This document shows, piece after piece, positions 1 to 7,373 of a stretch of 22,525 nt of DNA. The notes under the pieces are model-generated. The model was not told the origin of the DNA. It made no database searches and saw only the letters and a list, made by a program, of their open reading frames with translations. The translations under genes were made by a program, and so were the position numbers. The stretch is from positions 1 through 22,525 of the forward strand of contig JAFMJA010000009.1 of NCBI GenBank assembly GCA_017853735.1. Direction: 5' to 3'. Each line of letters begins with the position of its first letter. Position 1 is the stretch's first letter. Source of the DNA: Burkholderiaceae bacterium (GTDB lineage: Bacteria > Pseudomonadota > Gammaproteobacteria > Burkholderiales > Burkholderiaceae_C).

Positions 1-36
1 TCGTGACTGGAGTTCAGACGTGTGCTCTTCCGATCT
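1..36 (+). other. Untrimmed Illumina TruSeq adapter at contig end
   Basis: Bases 3-36 match the 34-base TruSeq read-2/index adapter from GTGACTGGAG to CTTCCGATCT. Bases 1-2 could be the end of an index. This is library DNA, not genome. On the minus strand the adapter adds the false peptide tail EIGRAHV and a stop codon to the neighbouring gene. Biological sequence starts at about base 37. The match is recalled from memory of the published adapter, but it is exact over its length. Confidence 0.97.
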
Positions 37-397
37 CGCTGTGCAAGAGGCCGCGCTGTTCGAAACGGTGATCAGACATGTCCTCATGCTGGTGCGACAG
101 CACTGGCCAGCGGGTCAGCATGGCATTGCCGTGCTCGCCATGCCGGGTAAAGGCATTGGTTCGATAGACCGTGGCATAACCCTCTGGCGCCAGATATTCA
201 GCCTGCGGCAGGTCTGGCCAACGGTCAAAACGTTTCTCATGGCGCCGGTGCACATGGCGTACCTCCTGCAGACAGACGATGTCGGCATCGAATTGCTCGA
301 CCGCATGCCCAAGGTTGTGAATCTCCAGACGGGAGCGAGGTCCCAACCCCTTGACACCTTTATGGATGTTATAGGTCGCAACACGCAGAGTGTTCAT
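37..397 (-). CDS. Endonuclease/exonuclease/phosphatase family protein, 3' end missing
   Basis: This is the N-terminal 120 residues or so of an EEP-fold hydrolase; the rest lies beyond the contig end. Visible family motifs are ATYNIHKG near residue 7 (metal-binding Asn), LQEVR near residue 45 (catalytic Glu) and the HGNAML segment near residue 92. EEP proteins are Mg-dependent phosphodiesterases acting on DNA, RNA, phospholipid or inositol phosphate; the substrate cannot be told from this fragment. The start at 397 (MNTLRVATYN) fits family homology better than an in-frame ATG at 478, which would lie inside nudB. It begins 4 bases after the nudB stop, so the two are probably co-transcribed. I see no strong ribosome binding site. 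The last residues of the open frame (EIGRAHV) come from adapter and should be discarded. A complete family member would be roughly twice this length. Confidence 0.88.
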
Positions 398-401
398 ACG
401 C

Positions 402-863
402 TTATTCTGGCAGGTACAGCCGCGGCAGCAAGAGGCAGGCCTCGGCATTGCTGGGGGAAAAGCAGGCCAGAGCAGCATCGCGCCAGTTCATCCAGCGCCA
501 GTCGGTGTGCTCGCGCGGGTTGAGCCGGACTGGCGTGTTTGCCGGCACACGCAGACCAAACAGGTGTTCGGTGTTGTGTGTCACACCTGTTGCATACCGG
601 TGGCGCCAACGAGGATAGATCTCATACACGTTTTCCAGTTCCCAGTCGCGCAGGCAATGCCCTTCCGCACGTGCATCGATACCAGTTTCCTCCAACACCT
701 CGCGCACTGCGGTATCCACAAAATCTTCCTCGGGCCTGTCCTTGGAGCCGGTCACCGATTGCCAGAAGTCCTCGGTGTCGGCTCGCCGGATCAACAACAC
801 ATCCATGGCGGGCGTGTGGATGAGGACCAGCACGGACTGAGGAATCTTGAAGTGCTTTGACAT
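402..863 (-). CDS. nudB: Dihydroneopterin triphosphate diphosphatase (Nudix hydrolase)
   Basis: A 153-aa Nudix protein that best matches NudB, which removes pyrophosphate from dihydroneopterin triphosphate early in folate synthesis. The Nudix box spans about residues 39-62, from GSKDRPEE to REVLEETGI. The spacing between the first Gly and first Glu is one residue longer than the classic GX5E pattern; I believe this is normal for NudB of this group. The N-terminus (KIPQSVLVLIHTP) and the later ENVYEIYPRWRHRY stretch are typical of the family. The ATG at 863 sits directly after the T-tract of a terminator hairpin, so no Shine-Dalgarno sequence is available; no better start exists downstream without losing conserved residues. 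It lies downstream of aspS and upstream of the EEP gene, an order I recall from related bacteria. Substrate assignment is by family resemblance. Confidence 0.9.
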   Translation of the reverse strand: MSKHFKIPQSVLVLIHTPAMDVLLIRRADTEDFWQSVTGSKDRPEEDFVDTAVREVLEETGIDARAEGHCLRDWELENVYEIYPRWRHRYATGVTHNTEHLFGLRVPANTPVRLNPREHTDWRWMNWRDAALACFSPSNAEACLLLPRLYLPE

Positions 864-888
864 AAAAAAGGGCGCTCAGCGAGCGCCC
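864..888 (-). terminator. Intrinsic terminator between aspS and nudB
   Basis: On the minus strand a perfect 7-bp stem (GGGCGCT/AGCGCCC) with a 5-base loop (CGCTG) is followed by six T residues. This is a textbook rho-independent terminator about 25 bases after the aspS stop codon. The T-tract ends exactly at the nudB ATG, so the hairpin occupies the space where a ribosome binding site would be. Confidence 0.9.
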
Positions 889-912
889 CCCGATTCTGCC
901 CCAGGCCCTGGC

Positions 913-2715
913 TCAGCCCACCTGAACCGCATCCGGGTTGCGCAGGCGAATATGCAATTCGCGCAACTGCTTCTCATCCACCGGGCTGGGCGCCTGGGTG
1001 AGCAAGCACTGGGCGCGCTGAGTCTTGGGAAAAGCAATCACATCACGAATCGATTCGGCGCCCGTCATCAAGGTCACAATGCGATCCAGACCAAATGCCA
1101 GGCCCCCATGGGGAGGCGCACCGTACTGCAACGCATCCAACAGGAAGCCGAACTTGAGCTGGGCTTCCTCTGGGGTGATCTTCAAGGCATCAAAGACTTT
1201 TTGTTGTACATCGGCACGGTGGATACGTACTGAACCGCCGCCAATTTCCCAGCCATTGAGCACCATGTCGTAGCCCTTGGCGATGCATTTCTCCGGCGCA
1301 CTGACCATCCAGTCTTCATGGCCATCCTTGGGCGCGGTGAAAGGATGGTGGACAGCGGTATAGCGCTGCGCCTCCTCGTCAAACTCAAACATGGGAAAGT
1401 CCACCACCCACAGGGGCGCCCAGCGATCTTCAAAGAGCTGGCGTTTCTTGCCAAACTCGCTGTGGCCAATTTTGATGCGCAAGGAGCCGATCGCATCGTT
1501 GACCACCCTGGCTTTGTCCGCGCCAAAGAAGATCAGGTCACCATCCTGGGCGCCAGTTCGCCCCAGAATCTCAGTAATCGCCTTGTCATGCAGGTTCTTG
1601 ACGATCGGACTTTGCAGACCATCACGCCCCTTGGCCACCTCATTGACCTTGATCCAGGCCAGTCCCTTGGCGCCATAAATCTTGACGAATTCGGTGTAGC
1701 CGTCAATTTCGCCCCGACTCATCTCCCCGCCACCTGGAATGCGCAGGGCGACCACCCGGCCACCAGCCATGGTGGCCGGTGCGGAGAAGACCTTGAAGTC
1801 CACATCCGCCATCACATCGGTCAGCTCGGTGAGTTCCAGCTTGACACGCAAGTCCGGCTTGTCCGAGCCAAAGCGGTGCATGGCCTGGGCGTAGGGCATG
1901 ACTGGAAACTCGCCCAGGTCCACATCCAGCACATTTTTGAAAACCGAGCTGATCATTCCCTGGAACATATCTCGAATGTCCTGTTCGCCCAGGAAGCTGG
2001 TCTCGATATCGATCTGGGTGAATTCGGGCTGGCGATCGGCGCGCAGGTCCTCGTCCCGGAAACACTTGGTGATCTGGTAGTACCGGTCATACCCAGCCAC
2101 CATCAGCAGCTGCTTGAACAGCTGTGGCGACTGTGGCAAGGCAAAGAACTGGCCGTCGTGGACGCGGCTGGGCACCAGATAGTCACGCGCACCCTCAGGC
2201 GTGCTCTTGGTCAACATCGGTGTCTCAATATCGATAAAGCCATTGCCATCGAGAAACTTGCGTACCTCCATGGCCACGCGATAACGCAGCATCAGGTTGC
2301 GCTGCATATACGGTCGGCGCAGATCCAGCACACGGTGGGTCAGACGGGTGGTCTCTGACAGGTTTTCGTCATCGAGTTGAAAGGGCGGCGTGACCGAGGG
2401 ATTGAGCACGTTGAGTTCATGACACAGCACCTCGATCTTGCCGCTCTTCAGGCTGTCATTGGTGGTGCCGTCAGGGCGCGCGCGCACCAGGCCCTTGACC
2501 TGAATGCAAAATTCGTTGCGCAGACCTTCGGCGGCCTTGAACATCTCCGGCCGATCAGGATCTCACACCACCTGGACAAAGCCTTCACGGTCTCGCAAGT
2601 CGACAAAAATCACCCCGCCGTGATCGCGGCGACGATTGACCCAGCCGCAGAGGGAAACTGTCTGGCCCAGTAGGGCTTCGGTGACGAGACCGCAATAGTT
2701 GGTACGCATGGCCAT
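913..2715 (-). CDS. aspS: Aspartyl-tRNA synthetase, interrupted by in-frame TGA at codon 51
   Basis: Class II synthetase that charges tRNA(Asp) with aspartate. Reading from ATG 2715 gives a 600-codon frame, the usual bacterial length, starting MAMRTNYCGL. Codons 1-50 encode the N-terminal anticodon-binding OB fold (GWVNRRRDHGGVIF). Codon 51 is TGA (2563-2565), flanked by VQVV and DPDRPEMF; relatives have Cys in this place (VQVVCDPDR). The rest is intact: motif 2 (FRDEDLRADR, about residues 219-228), the bacterial GAD insertion, and motif 3 (GLAFGLDR, about residues 538-545). An internal ATG at 2544 could start a 543-aa product, but this would lack half the anticodon-binding domain. The gene is normally essential, so a base-calling error or a single point mutation (TGC/TGT to TGA) is the simplest reading. 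It starts 33 bases after the DUF502 gene, with a weak AGAGAG ribosome site, and ends in a strong terminator. Confidence 0.95.
2563..2565 (-). other. aspS: In-frame TGA codon replacing a conserved cysteine in aspS
   Basis: The codons read GTG GTG TGA GAT CCT GAT. Both frames on either side of the TGA are clearly AspRS, and no shift is needed, so this is a substitution and not an indel. TGA is used as the normal stop in several neighbouring genes (aspS itself, the DUF502 gene, ubiJ, slyD), which argues against a changed genetic code. Confidence 0.9.
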
Positions 2716-2748
2716 ATGAGTGTTTCTCTCTGCTGTAAGACGACCCTA

Positions 2749-3372
2749 TCAAACCAACTCTGGGTTCTTGATCGGGTTGGAGGGGACGATAACGCCCATG
2801 GAAATGATGTAGGTCAGAGCTTCATCAACGCTCATATCCAATTCGATGCAGTCGCTTTTTTTGACGATGACAAAGTAGCCGCCGGTCGGATTGGGTGTGG
2901 TTGGGACATACAGGCTGATGTAGTCGCCACGCAAGTGGTTCGACACATCTCCGCCCGGCATGCCGGTCAGAAAAGCTATGGTCCACATTCCCTCGCGCGG
3001 CCATTGCACCAACAGGGCCTGACGAAAAGCGTTGCCTTTTTCAGAAAACAAGGTGTCGGAAACCTGTTTGACGCCGGAATAGATCGAGCGGACGACCGGG
3101 ATGCGGTGCAACAGGGCATGCCACCAGCTGACCAGTCGATTGCCGACGAAGTTGGAAGCCAGGGCCCCGATCACCAGCAGCACTAAAAGCGCAAACACCA
3201 CCCCAAGTCCGGGGATGTGGATGCCTAGCAGGAGGTCAGGTTGCAAATGGTTGGGCAACACCTTCAAGGTCCGATCCAGGGTGGTAACCACCCATTCAAG
3301 CACCCACAGGGTGATGATGAGCGGGACCAGCACCAACAGTCCTGCAAACAGCCATTTGCGCAATTTGGCCAT
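2749..3372 (-). CDS. DUF502 family inner-membrane protein
   Basis: A 207-aa membrane protein of the DUF502 family, whose biochemical role I do not know. Two transmembrane segments are visible at about residues 8-30 and 54-76. They are followed by a cytoplasmic or periplasmic domain with the family-typical RIPVVRSIYSGVKQV segment (about residues 90-105) and a late MGVIVPSNP motif. Length is usual for the family. It starts 9 bases after the fmdB stop codon and ends 33 bases before aspS. The fmdB-DUF502-aspS order is one I recall as common in Burkholderiales, which suggests co-transcription more than shared function. The start ATG at 3372 has only a weak AGGT ribosome site. Family call is firm; function is not assigned. 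Confidence 0.9.
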   Translation of the reverse strand: MAKLRKWLFAGLLVLVPLIITLWVLEWVVTTLDRTLKVLPNHLQPDLLLGIHIPGLGVVFALLVLLVIGALASNFVGNRLVSWWHALLHRIPVVRSIYSGVKQVSDTLFSEKGNAFRQALLVQWPREGMWTIAFLTGMPGGDVSNHLRGDYISLYVPTTPNPTGGYFVIVKKSDCIELDMSVDEALTYIISMGVIVPSNPIKNPELV

Positions 3373-3381
3373 GGATGAGAC

Positions 3382-3666
3382 CTAGCTCGCGGCTTCGGTA
3401 GTGGTGGTCGTACTCGCTGCAGCCGGACAGGCAGGACAGGCTGCACCTTCCTGCGCAGGACTGGCGTTGGCATTGGCGTTGGCACCGCCCTTGAAATCAG
3501 TCTGGTACCAGCCACCACCTTTGAGTTGGAAGCCAGCAGCTGTCAGCTGTTTTTTGAAAGTGGCCTGGCCACAGGCCGGGCAATCATTCAGCAGCGGATC
3601 GGATAGTTTTTGCAACATATCCTTGGCATGGCCGCAGGACTCACACTTGTAGGCGTAGATAGGCAT
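3382..3666 (-). CDS. FmdB/CxxC zinc-ribbon family protein
   Basis: A 94-aa protein with an N-terminal zinc ribbon of the FmdB regulatory-protein type. It starts MPIYAYKCESCG and has CxxC pairs at residues 8/11 and 29/32 that would hold one zinc ion. Residues 33-60 (TAAGFQLKGGGWYQTDF) are typical of the family. After that comes a low-complexity tail with ANANANAS, one extra CxxC (CPAC, residues 77-80) and a Thr run. FmdB was named from the amidase regulator of Methylophilus, but most members have no proven target. It probably heads the fmdB-DUF502-aspS transcription unit, since a TATAAT box lies about 45 bases upstream. No clear Shine-Dalgarno sequence precedes ATG 3666. Confidence 0.88.
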   Translation of the reverse strand: MPIYAYKCESCGHAKDMLQKLSDPLLNDCPACGQATFKKQLTAAGFQLKGGGWYQTDFKGGANANANASPAQEGAACPACPAAASTTTTTEAAS

Positions 3667-3711
3667 GGCTCAGAAGGAGTAAGGATAGGGTTGAAAAATG
3701 CAAAACCCTTA

Positions 3712-3717
3712 ATTATA
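3712..3717 (-). promoter_or_regulatory. Candidate -10 box (TATAAT) for fmdB-DUF502-aspS
   Basis: The minus strand reads TATAAT here, a perfect consensus -10 hexamer, 45 bases before the fmdB ATG. No good -35 lies at 16-18 bases: TTGAAG is present but only 14 bases away. The box is in the 74-base gap after the symporter gene, just past a hairpin, which suits a new transcription start. This is inferred from sequence only. Confidence 0.5.
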
Positions 3718-3718
3718 G

Positions 3719-3732
3719 GCGGGCCGACCCGC
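3719..3732 (-). repeat. GC-rich hairpin downstream of the symporter gene
   Basis: A 5-bp GCGGG/CCCGC stem with a 4-base loop lies 8 bases after the symporter stop codon; it extends by a G-T and an A-T pair. It could help end the symporter transcript. No T-tract follows on the minus strand; instead a TATAAT box follows directly, so it is not a classic intrinsic terminator. Confidence 0.45.
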
Positions 3733-3740
3733 TTCAAGCC

Positions 3741-5186
3741 CTATTCCACGCCCACCAGCTTGTGATGGCCTGCATGTCGATTGGCGATTGCTTGTGGACC
3801 CAGGGAGCCCAATACCATGCCAGTCAGCGCAGCCAACACTCCTGCCAGTTGGGCCGGAAACTCCTCGCCCGCGGGCGTGGCCAGGAACAAAAGCCACGTC
3901 AGCAAGCCCAGGGTGACAGCAAAGACAGCGCCTTGGGTGGTGGCTCGTTTCCAATAGAGCCCAAACACCAGGGGTACAAAAGCCCCTACCAGTGTCACCT
4001 GGTAGGCACCCGAGACCATTTCGTAGATGGATGTGCCATGCATGATGATCGCGTAACTCAGCACAAAAGCGCCAAAAACCAGCACCGTCAGTCTCATGGT
4101 GCGCAACTCCTGCCTGTCGCTCATATGCGGCTTGAACTGGCGCCAGATGTTTTCCACAAACGTCACGCTGGGGGCCAGCAAGGTGGCCGAGGCGCAGGAC
4201 TGGATGGCAGACAGCAGTGCACCGAAAAACAGCACTTGCATGATGAAAGGCATTTTTTCGAGCACCAGGGTGGGCAGCACTTTCTGCGGGTCTTCCTTGA
4301 GCAGTACTTCAGTCTGCTCGGGCATGATGATCAGCGCGCTAGTGACTAGAAAAATGGGCACAAAGGCAAAGAGGATGTAGAAAATACCGCCGATCACCGG
4401 GCCCCGGGTAGCCGACTTGACGCTGTCGGCTGACATGACTCGCTGGAAAACATCCTGCTGAGGGATCGAACCCAGCATCATGGTGATGGCCGCGGCGAGG
4501 AAGAACACGATGTCCTTGAAATTGGGCTCGGGAAAGAAATTGAACATGTCGCGGCTGGCTGCCATCGATACCACATTGGACGCCCCTCCAGCCATATTTC
4601 CTGCAAAAGTGGCGATTGTGGCGAGGCCAAGTACCAGAATGATCATCTGCACAAAATCAGTGACAGCAACCGACCACATGCCGCCAAACAGAGTGTAGGC
4701 CATGATCACCATGACACCGATCACCATGCCCTGGGGCATGCTCACCGCACCTGCAGATAGCAGGTTGAACACCAGGCCTAAGGCGGTGATCTGGGCCGAC
4801 ACCCAGCCCAGGTAGCTGAGCATGATGATCACCGAGCACACCACCTCGATACCGCGGCCATATCGCTCACGGAAAAAGTCGCTGATGGTCAGCAGGTTCA
4901 TGCGGTAGAGCTTGGCAGCAAAAAAGATGCCGACCAGAATCAGGCAAGTGCCAGCGCCAAACGGATCCTCCACCACACTGCCCAGGCCGCCATTGACAAA
5001 CTTGGCAGGAATTCCCAGCACGGTCTCCGAGCCAAACCAGGTGGCGAAGGTGGTGGTGACAATCATGATCAGCGGCAGTTTGTGGCCCGCCACCGCAAAG
5101 TCGGCTGTGTTCTTCACCCGTTTGGCGGCAATCAGGCCAATTGAAATCGTGATCAGCAGATAGACAATAACCAGGGTCAGCAACAC
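3741..5186 (-). CDS. Sodium:solute symporter (SSS family)
   Basis: A 481-aa multi-spanning membrane protein of the sodium:solute symporter family (LeuT-like fold, about 13 membrane helices). It opens with a hydrophobic helix (LVIVYLLITISIGL), then ADFAVAGHKLP and TTTFATWFGSETVLG, which are typical of helices 1 and 2 where sodium binds. YTLFGGMWSVAVTDFVQ (about residues 164-180) is the family signature region. It would import an organic solute with sodium; the substrate cannot be told, although the sequence is of the less specialised bacterial type and not clearly PutP, PanF or ActP. The start is GTG at 5186, chosen because a strong GAAAGGAG ribosome site ends 6 bases before it. It lies 34 bases after ubiB, so it may share that transcript, but a role in quinone synthesis is unlikely. 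Confidence 0.9.
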   Translation of the reverse strand: MLLTLVIVYLLITISIGLIAAKRVKNTADFAVAGHKLPLIMIVTTTFATWFGSETVLGIPAKFVNGGLGSVVEDPFGAGTCLILVGIFFAAKLYRMNLLTISDFFRERYGRGIEVVCSVIIMLSYLGWVSAQITALGLVFNLLSAGAVSMPQGMVIGVMVIMAYTLFGGMWSVAVTDFVQMIILVLGLATIATFAGNMAGGASNVVSMAASRDMFNFFPEPNFKDIVFFLAAAITMMLGSIPQQDVFQRVMSADSVKSATRGPVIGGIFYILFAFVPIFLVTSALIIMPEQTEVLLKEDPQKVLPTLVLEKMPFIMQVLFFGALLSAIQSCASATLLAPSVTFVENIWRQFKPHMSDRQELRTMRLTVLVFGAFVLSYAIIMHGTSIYEMVSGAYQVTLVGAFVPLVFGLYWKRATTQGAVFAVTLGLLTWLLFLATPAGEEFPAQLAGVLAALTGMVLGSLGPQAIANRHAGHHKLVGVE

Positions 5187-5192
5187 TGAATG

Positions 5193-5200
5193 CTCCTTTC
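5193..5200 (-). promoter_or_regulatory. Ribosome binding site for the symporter GTG start
   Basis: The minus strand reads GAAAGGAG, with 6 bases before the GTG at 5186. This fixes the start codon, as GTG is otherwise easy to miss. It is one of the strongest ribosome sites in the window. Confidence 0.8.
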
Positions 5201-5220
5201 AAAGACGTCCAACACTTGCC

Positions 5221-6786
5221 TCAGAGCCATTGAACGCGGATAAGTACCTGCATCGCCAGCATACCCAGGGCAAATCCAATAACGGTATAGATGATGCCCT
5301 GCAGCAACCGATTGGTGCGACGCTGCTCGCGCAGCAGCTCAGCCATCTCGCGAGATTCCCGCCCCGGACGGCGACGCAGGAAATCGTAAAACAGGTAGGG
5401 CAGCTCAGGCAAGAGCTTGGCATAGCGCGGCGCCTGGTTGCGCAACTCCTGAAAGAGTTTGCGCGGCCCGATCTGCTCGGCCATCCACTTCTCCAGAAAG
5501 GGCTTGGCGGTGCTCCACAGGTCAAGGTCCGGGTCTAGCTCGCGTCCAAGCCCCTCAATATTGAGCAGGGTTTTTTGCAGCAGCACCAGCTGGGGTTGGA
5601 TTTCCACATTGAAACGGCGCGAGGTCTGAAACAGGCGCATCAGCACCATGCCCAGCGAAATCTCCCGCAGGGGCCGGTCAAAGTAGGGCTCGCACACAGC
5701 CCGCACTGCGGCCTCCAGTTCGTCCACACGGGTGTGAGGTGGCACCCATCCTGACTCGATGTGCAATTCAGCCACACGTTTGTAGTCGCGCCGGAAAAAG
5801 GCCGTGAAATTCTGTGCCAGGTATTCCTTGTCGAACTCGGTCAGGGTGCCCACAATGCCGAAATCCAGCAGAACGTAACGGCCAAAAGTGGCAGGGTCGG
5901 TGCTGACAAAAATATTGCCCGGATGCATGTCGGCATGGAAGAAGCCGTCACGAAATACCTGGGTGAAGAAGATGGTGACCCCGTTTTGCGCCAGCTTTTT
6001 CAGGTCCAGGCCGGCCTCGCGTAAACGCTCGTTGTGGCTGATCGGGATGCCCTTCATGCGCTCCATCACGATCACCTCGCTCTGGCAATAGTCCCAGAAC
6101 ATCTCGGGGATCAACACCAGATTGAGCCCATCCATATTGCGCCGCAACTGGGCCGCGCTGGCCGCTTCGCGCACCAGGTCCAGTTCGTCGTGCAGGTATT
6201 TGTCGAACTCGGCCACCACCTCCCTGGGCTTGAGGCGCTTGCCGTCGGTCGTCAGGCTCTCCACCCAGCCCGCCATCAGACGCATCAGACTGAGGTCCTT
6301 CTCGATCACCGGCAACATGCCAGGCCGCAAGACCTTCACGGCGACTTCCCGCTCCCGCCCGTCACGGTCCATCAATTTGGCAAAGTGGACCTGGGCAATC
6401 GAGGCACTGGCCACCGGCGTACGCTCGAATTCAGTGAACAATTCGGCCAGGGGCTTGCGAAAGGCGCGCTCAATGGTGGCCACCGCCACTACTGGGTCAA
6501 ATGGTGGCACCCGGTCCTGTAGCTTGGCCAGTTCGTCGGCCACATCGGCAGGCAGCAAATCCCGGCGGGTTGACAAAACCTGGCCAAACTTGACGAAGAT
6601 CGGGCCGAGTCGCTCCAGCGCTTCGCGCAGTCGCTGGCCGCGGGGAGCGTCCAGGTTTCGGCCGATCGACAACATGCGGGAAAGCAGGCGCAACCAGGGT
6701 TTTTGCAGGCTGTCCAGAAGCATGCCGTCCAGGCCATAGCGCAAGACTACCCAGAGAATGAAGGTGCCACGCAGCAAACGCCTCAC
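5221..6786 (-). CDS. ubiB: UbiB, ubiquinone-synthesis protein kinase-like ATPase
   Basis: A 521-aa member of the atypical ABC1/ADCK/UbiB kinase-like family. UbiB is an accessory factor needed for ubiquinone synthesis at the inner membrane; its ATPase activity is thought to help extract lipid intermediates. Visible motifs are KFGQ (66-69), the Ala-rich loop ASASIAQVH (126-134) that replaces a normal kinase glycine loop, VAVKVLRP with Lys151, HADMHPGN (284-291) and LDFG (307-310). One or two C-terminal hydrophobic segments (about 488-518) would anchor it to the membrane. Length matches the roughly 540-aa family. Start is GTG 6786, overlapping the ubiJ stop as GTGA, which implies translational coupling. 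It belongs to the ubiE-ubiJ-ubiB group present in many proteobacteria. Confidence 0.96.
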   Translation of the reverse strand: MRRLLRGTFILWVVLRYGLDGMLLDSLQKPWLRLLSRMLSIGRNLDAPRGQRLREALERLGPIFVKFGQVLSTRRDLLPADVADELAKLQDRVPPFDPVVAVATIERAFRKPLAELFTEFERTPVASASIAQVHFAKLMDRDGREREVAVKVLRPGMLPVIEKDLSLMRLMAGWVESLTTDGKRLKPREVVAEFDKYLHDELDLVREAASAAQLRRNMDGLNLVLIPEMFWDYCQSEVIVMERMKGIPISHNERLREAGLDLKKLAQNGVTIFFTQVFRDGFFHADMHPGNIFVSTDPATFGRYVLLDFGIVGTLTEFDKEYLAQNFTAFFRRDYKRVAELHIESGWVPPHTRVDELEAAVRAVCEPYFDRPLREISLGMVLMRLFQTSRRFNVEIQPQLVLLQKTLLNIEGLGRELDPDLDLWSTAKPFLEKWMAEQIGPRKLFQELRNQAPRYAKLLPELPYLFYDFLRRRPGRESREMAELLREQRRTNRLLQGIIYTVIGFALGMLAMQVLIRVQWL

Positions 6787-7319
6787 CGCTGGCCCCCCGG
6801 GGGGCGATCCAGCCAGGTCCGCACGCCATCACGCAGACGACGTGCCGCCTGGCTCAGGGCATGAGCTGGTGCATCACCGATCACGCGGGCCAGGTCCTCT
6901 TCCAGGTCCCATCGGACATGTTCCACCACCCAGTTGACCGCAGCCGCCAATTCGACATCCCCCTCGATCCGCACCGCAGGCCGCTGCCCGCTCAGCGCCG
7001 ACTGAACCAGCACCCGCGCAGACTCTTCGGTCACCGACAGGCTCAGGTCGGCCTGGACATCGGGCTCAGCCAGATCCAGTAAGCCCGCTGGCGTGACCCG
7101 CAACTTGAAATGAAATTGACGCCAATGAAACATGACGACCTTGCCACTCAGCTGAAACAGCCGTCGGGTGGCCTCGGGCTCCTGTTGCAGGACATGGTTG
7201 AGCAGGAGCACGATGCGCCTTTGCGCCTCCTGCACCGCCCACTCAGGGGGCTGCAGCTGACTGCCAACCTTCTGGATCGCCTCATCCAGAAAAGAAAAAG
7301 GGGACTGTGGTGTGACCAT
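6783..7319 (-). CDS. ubiJ: UbiJ, SCP2-domain ubiquinone-synthesis accessory protein
   Basis: A 178-aa protein with an SCP2-like lipid-binding domain at about residues 25-120 and a more charged, helical C-terminal part. UbiJ, with UbiK, organises the soluble Ubi complex and binds the hydrophobic isoprenoid intermediates. Identification rests on the VTPAGLL and DLSLSVTEESA segments and on its place directly before ubiB and after ubiE, as in Escherichia coli. I chose ATG 7319 (MVTPQSPFSFLDEA) because the family starts here; an in-frame ATG at 7367 would add 16 residues of poor conservation and almost touch the upstream gene. No strong ribosome site precedes either. The TGA stop overlaps the ubiB GTG by four bases. 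In this family the N-terminal half is the conserved one. Confidence 0.9.
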   Translation of the reverse strand: MVTPQSPFSFLDEAIQKVGSQLQPPEWAVQEAQRRIVLLLNHVLQQEPEATRRLFQLSGKVVMFHWRQFHFKLRVTPAGLLDLAEPDVQADLSLSVTEESARVLVQSALSGQRPAVRIEGDVELAAAVNWVVEHVRWDLEEDLARVIGDAPAHALSQAARRLRDGVRTWLDRPPGGQR

Positions 7320-7373
7320 GGTCCCCGATGATAAGCGCGCCTGCGTGGCGGGCTGATCGCTGTGCAATGCCGC

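Noticed and set aside
1318..2358. 346-codon plus-strand open frame
   Set aside because: It is antisense to aspS, with no domain visible, and disagrees with the strong AspRS coding signal on the other strand.
2563..2565. Selenocysteine codon in aspS
   Set aside because: TGA replaces a Cys, which is suggestive, but I see no bacterial SECIS-type hairpin with an apical GGU just downstream, and AspRS is not known as a selenoprotein. An error or point mutation is more likely.
3420..3490. Tandem repeat in DNA coding for Ala/Asn and Thr runs
   Set aside because: It is a short codon-level repeat (GCN/AAY) inside the FmdB tail, not a separate repeat element.
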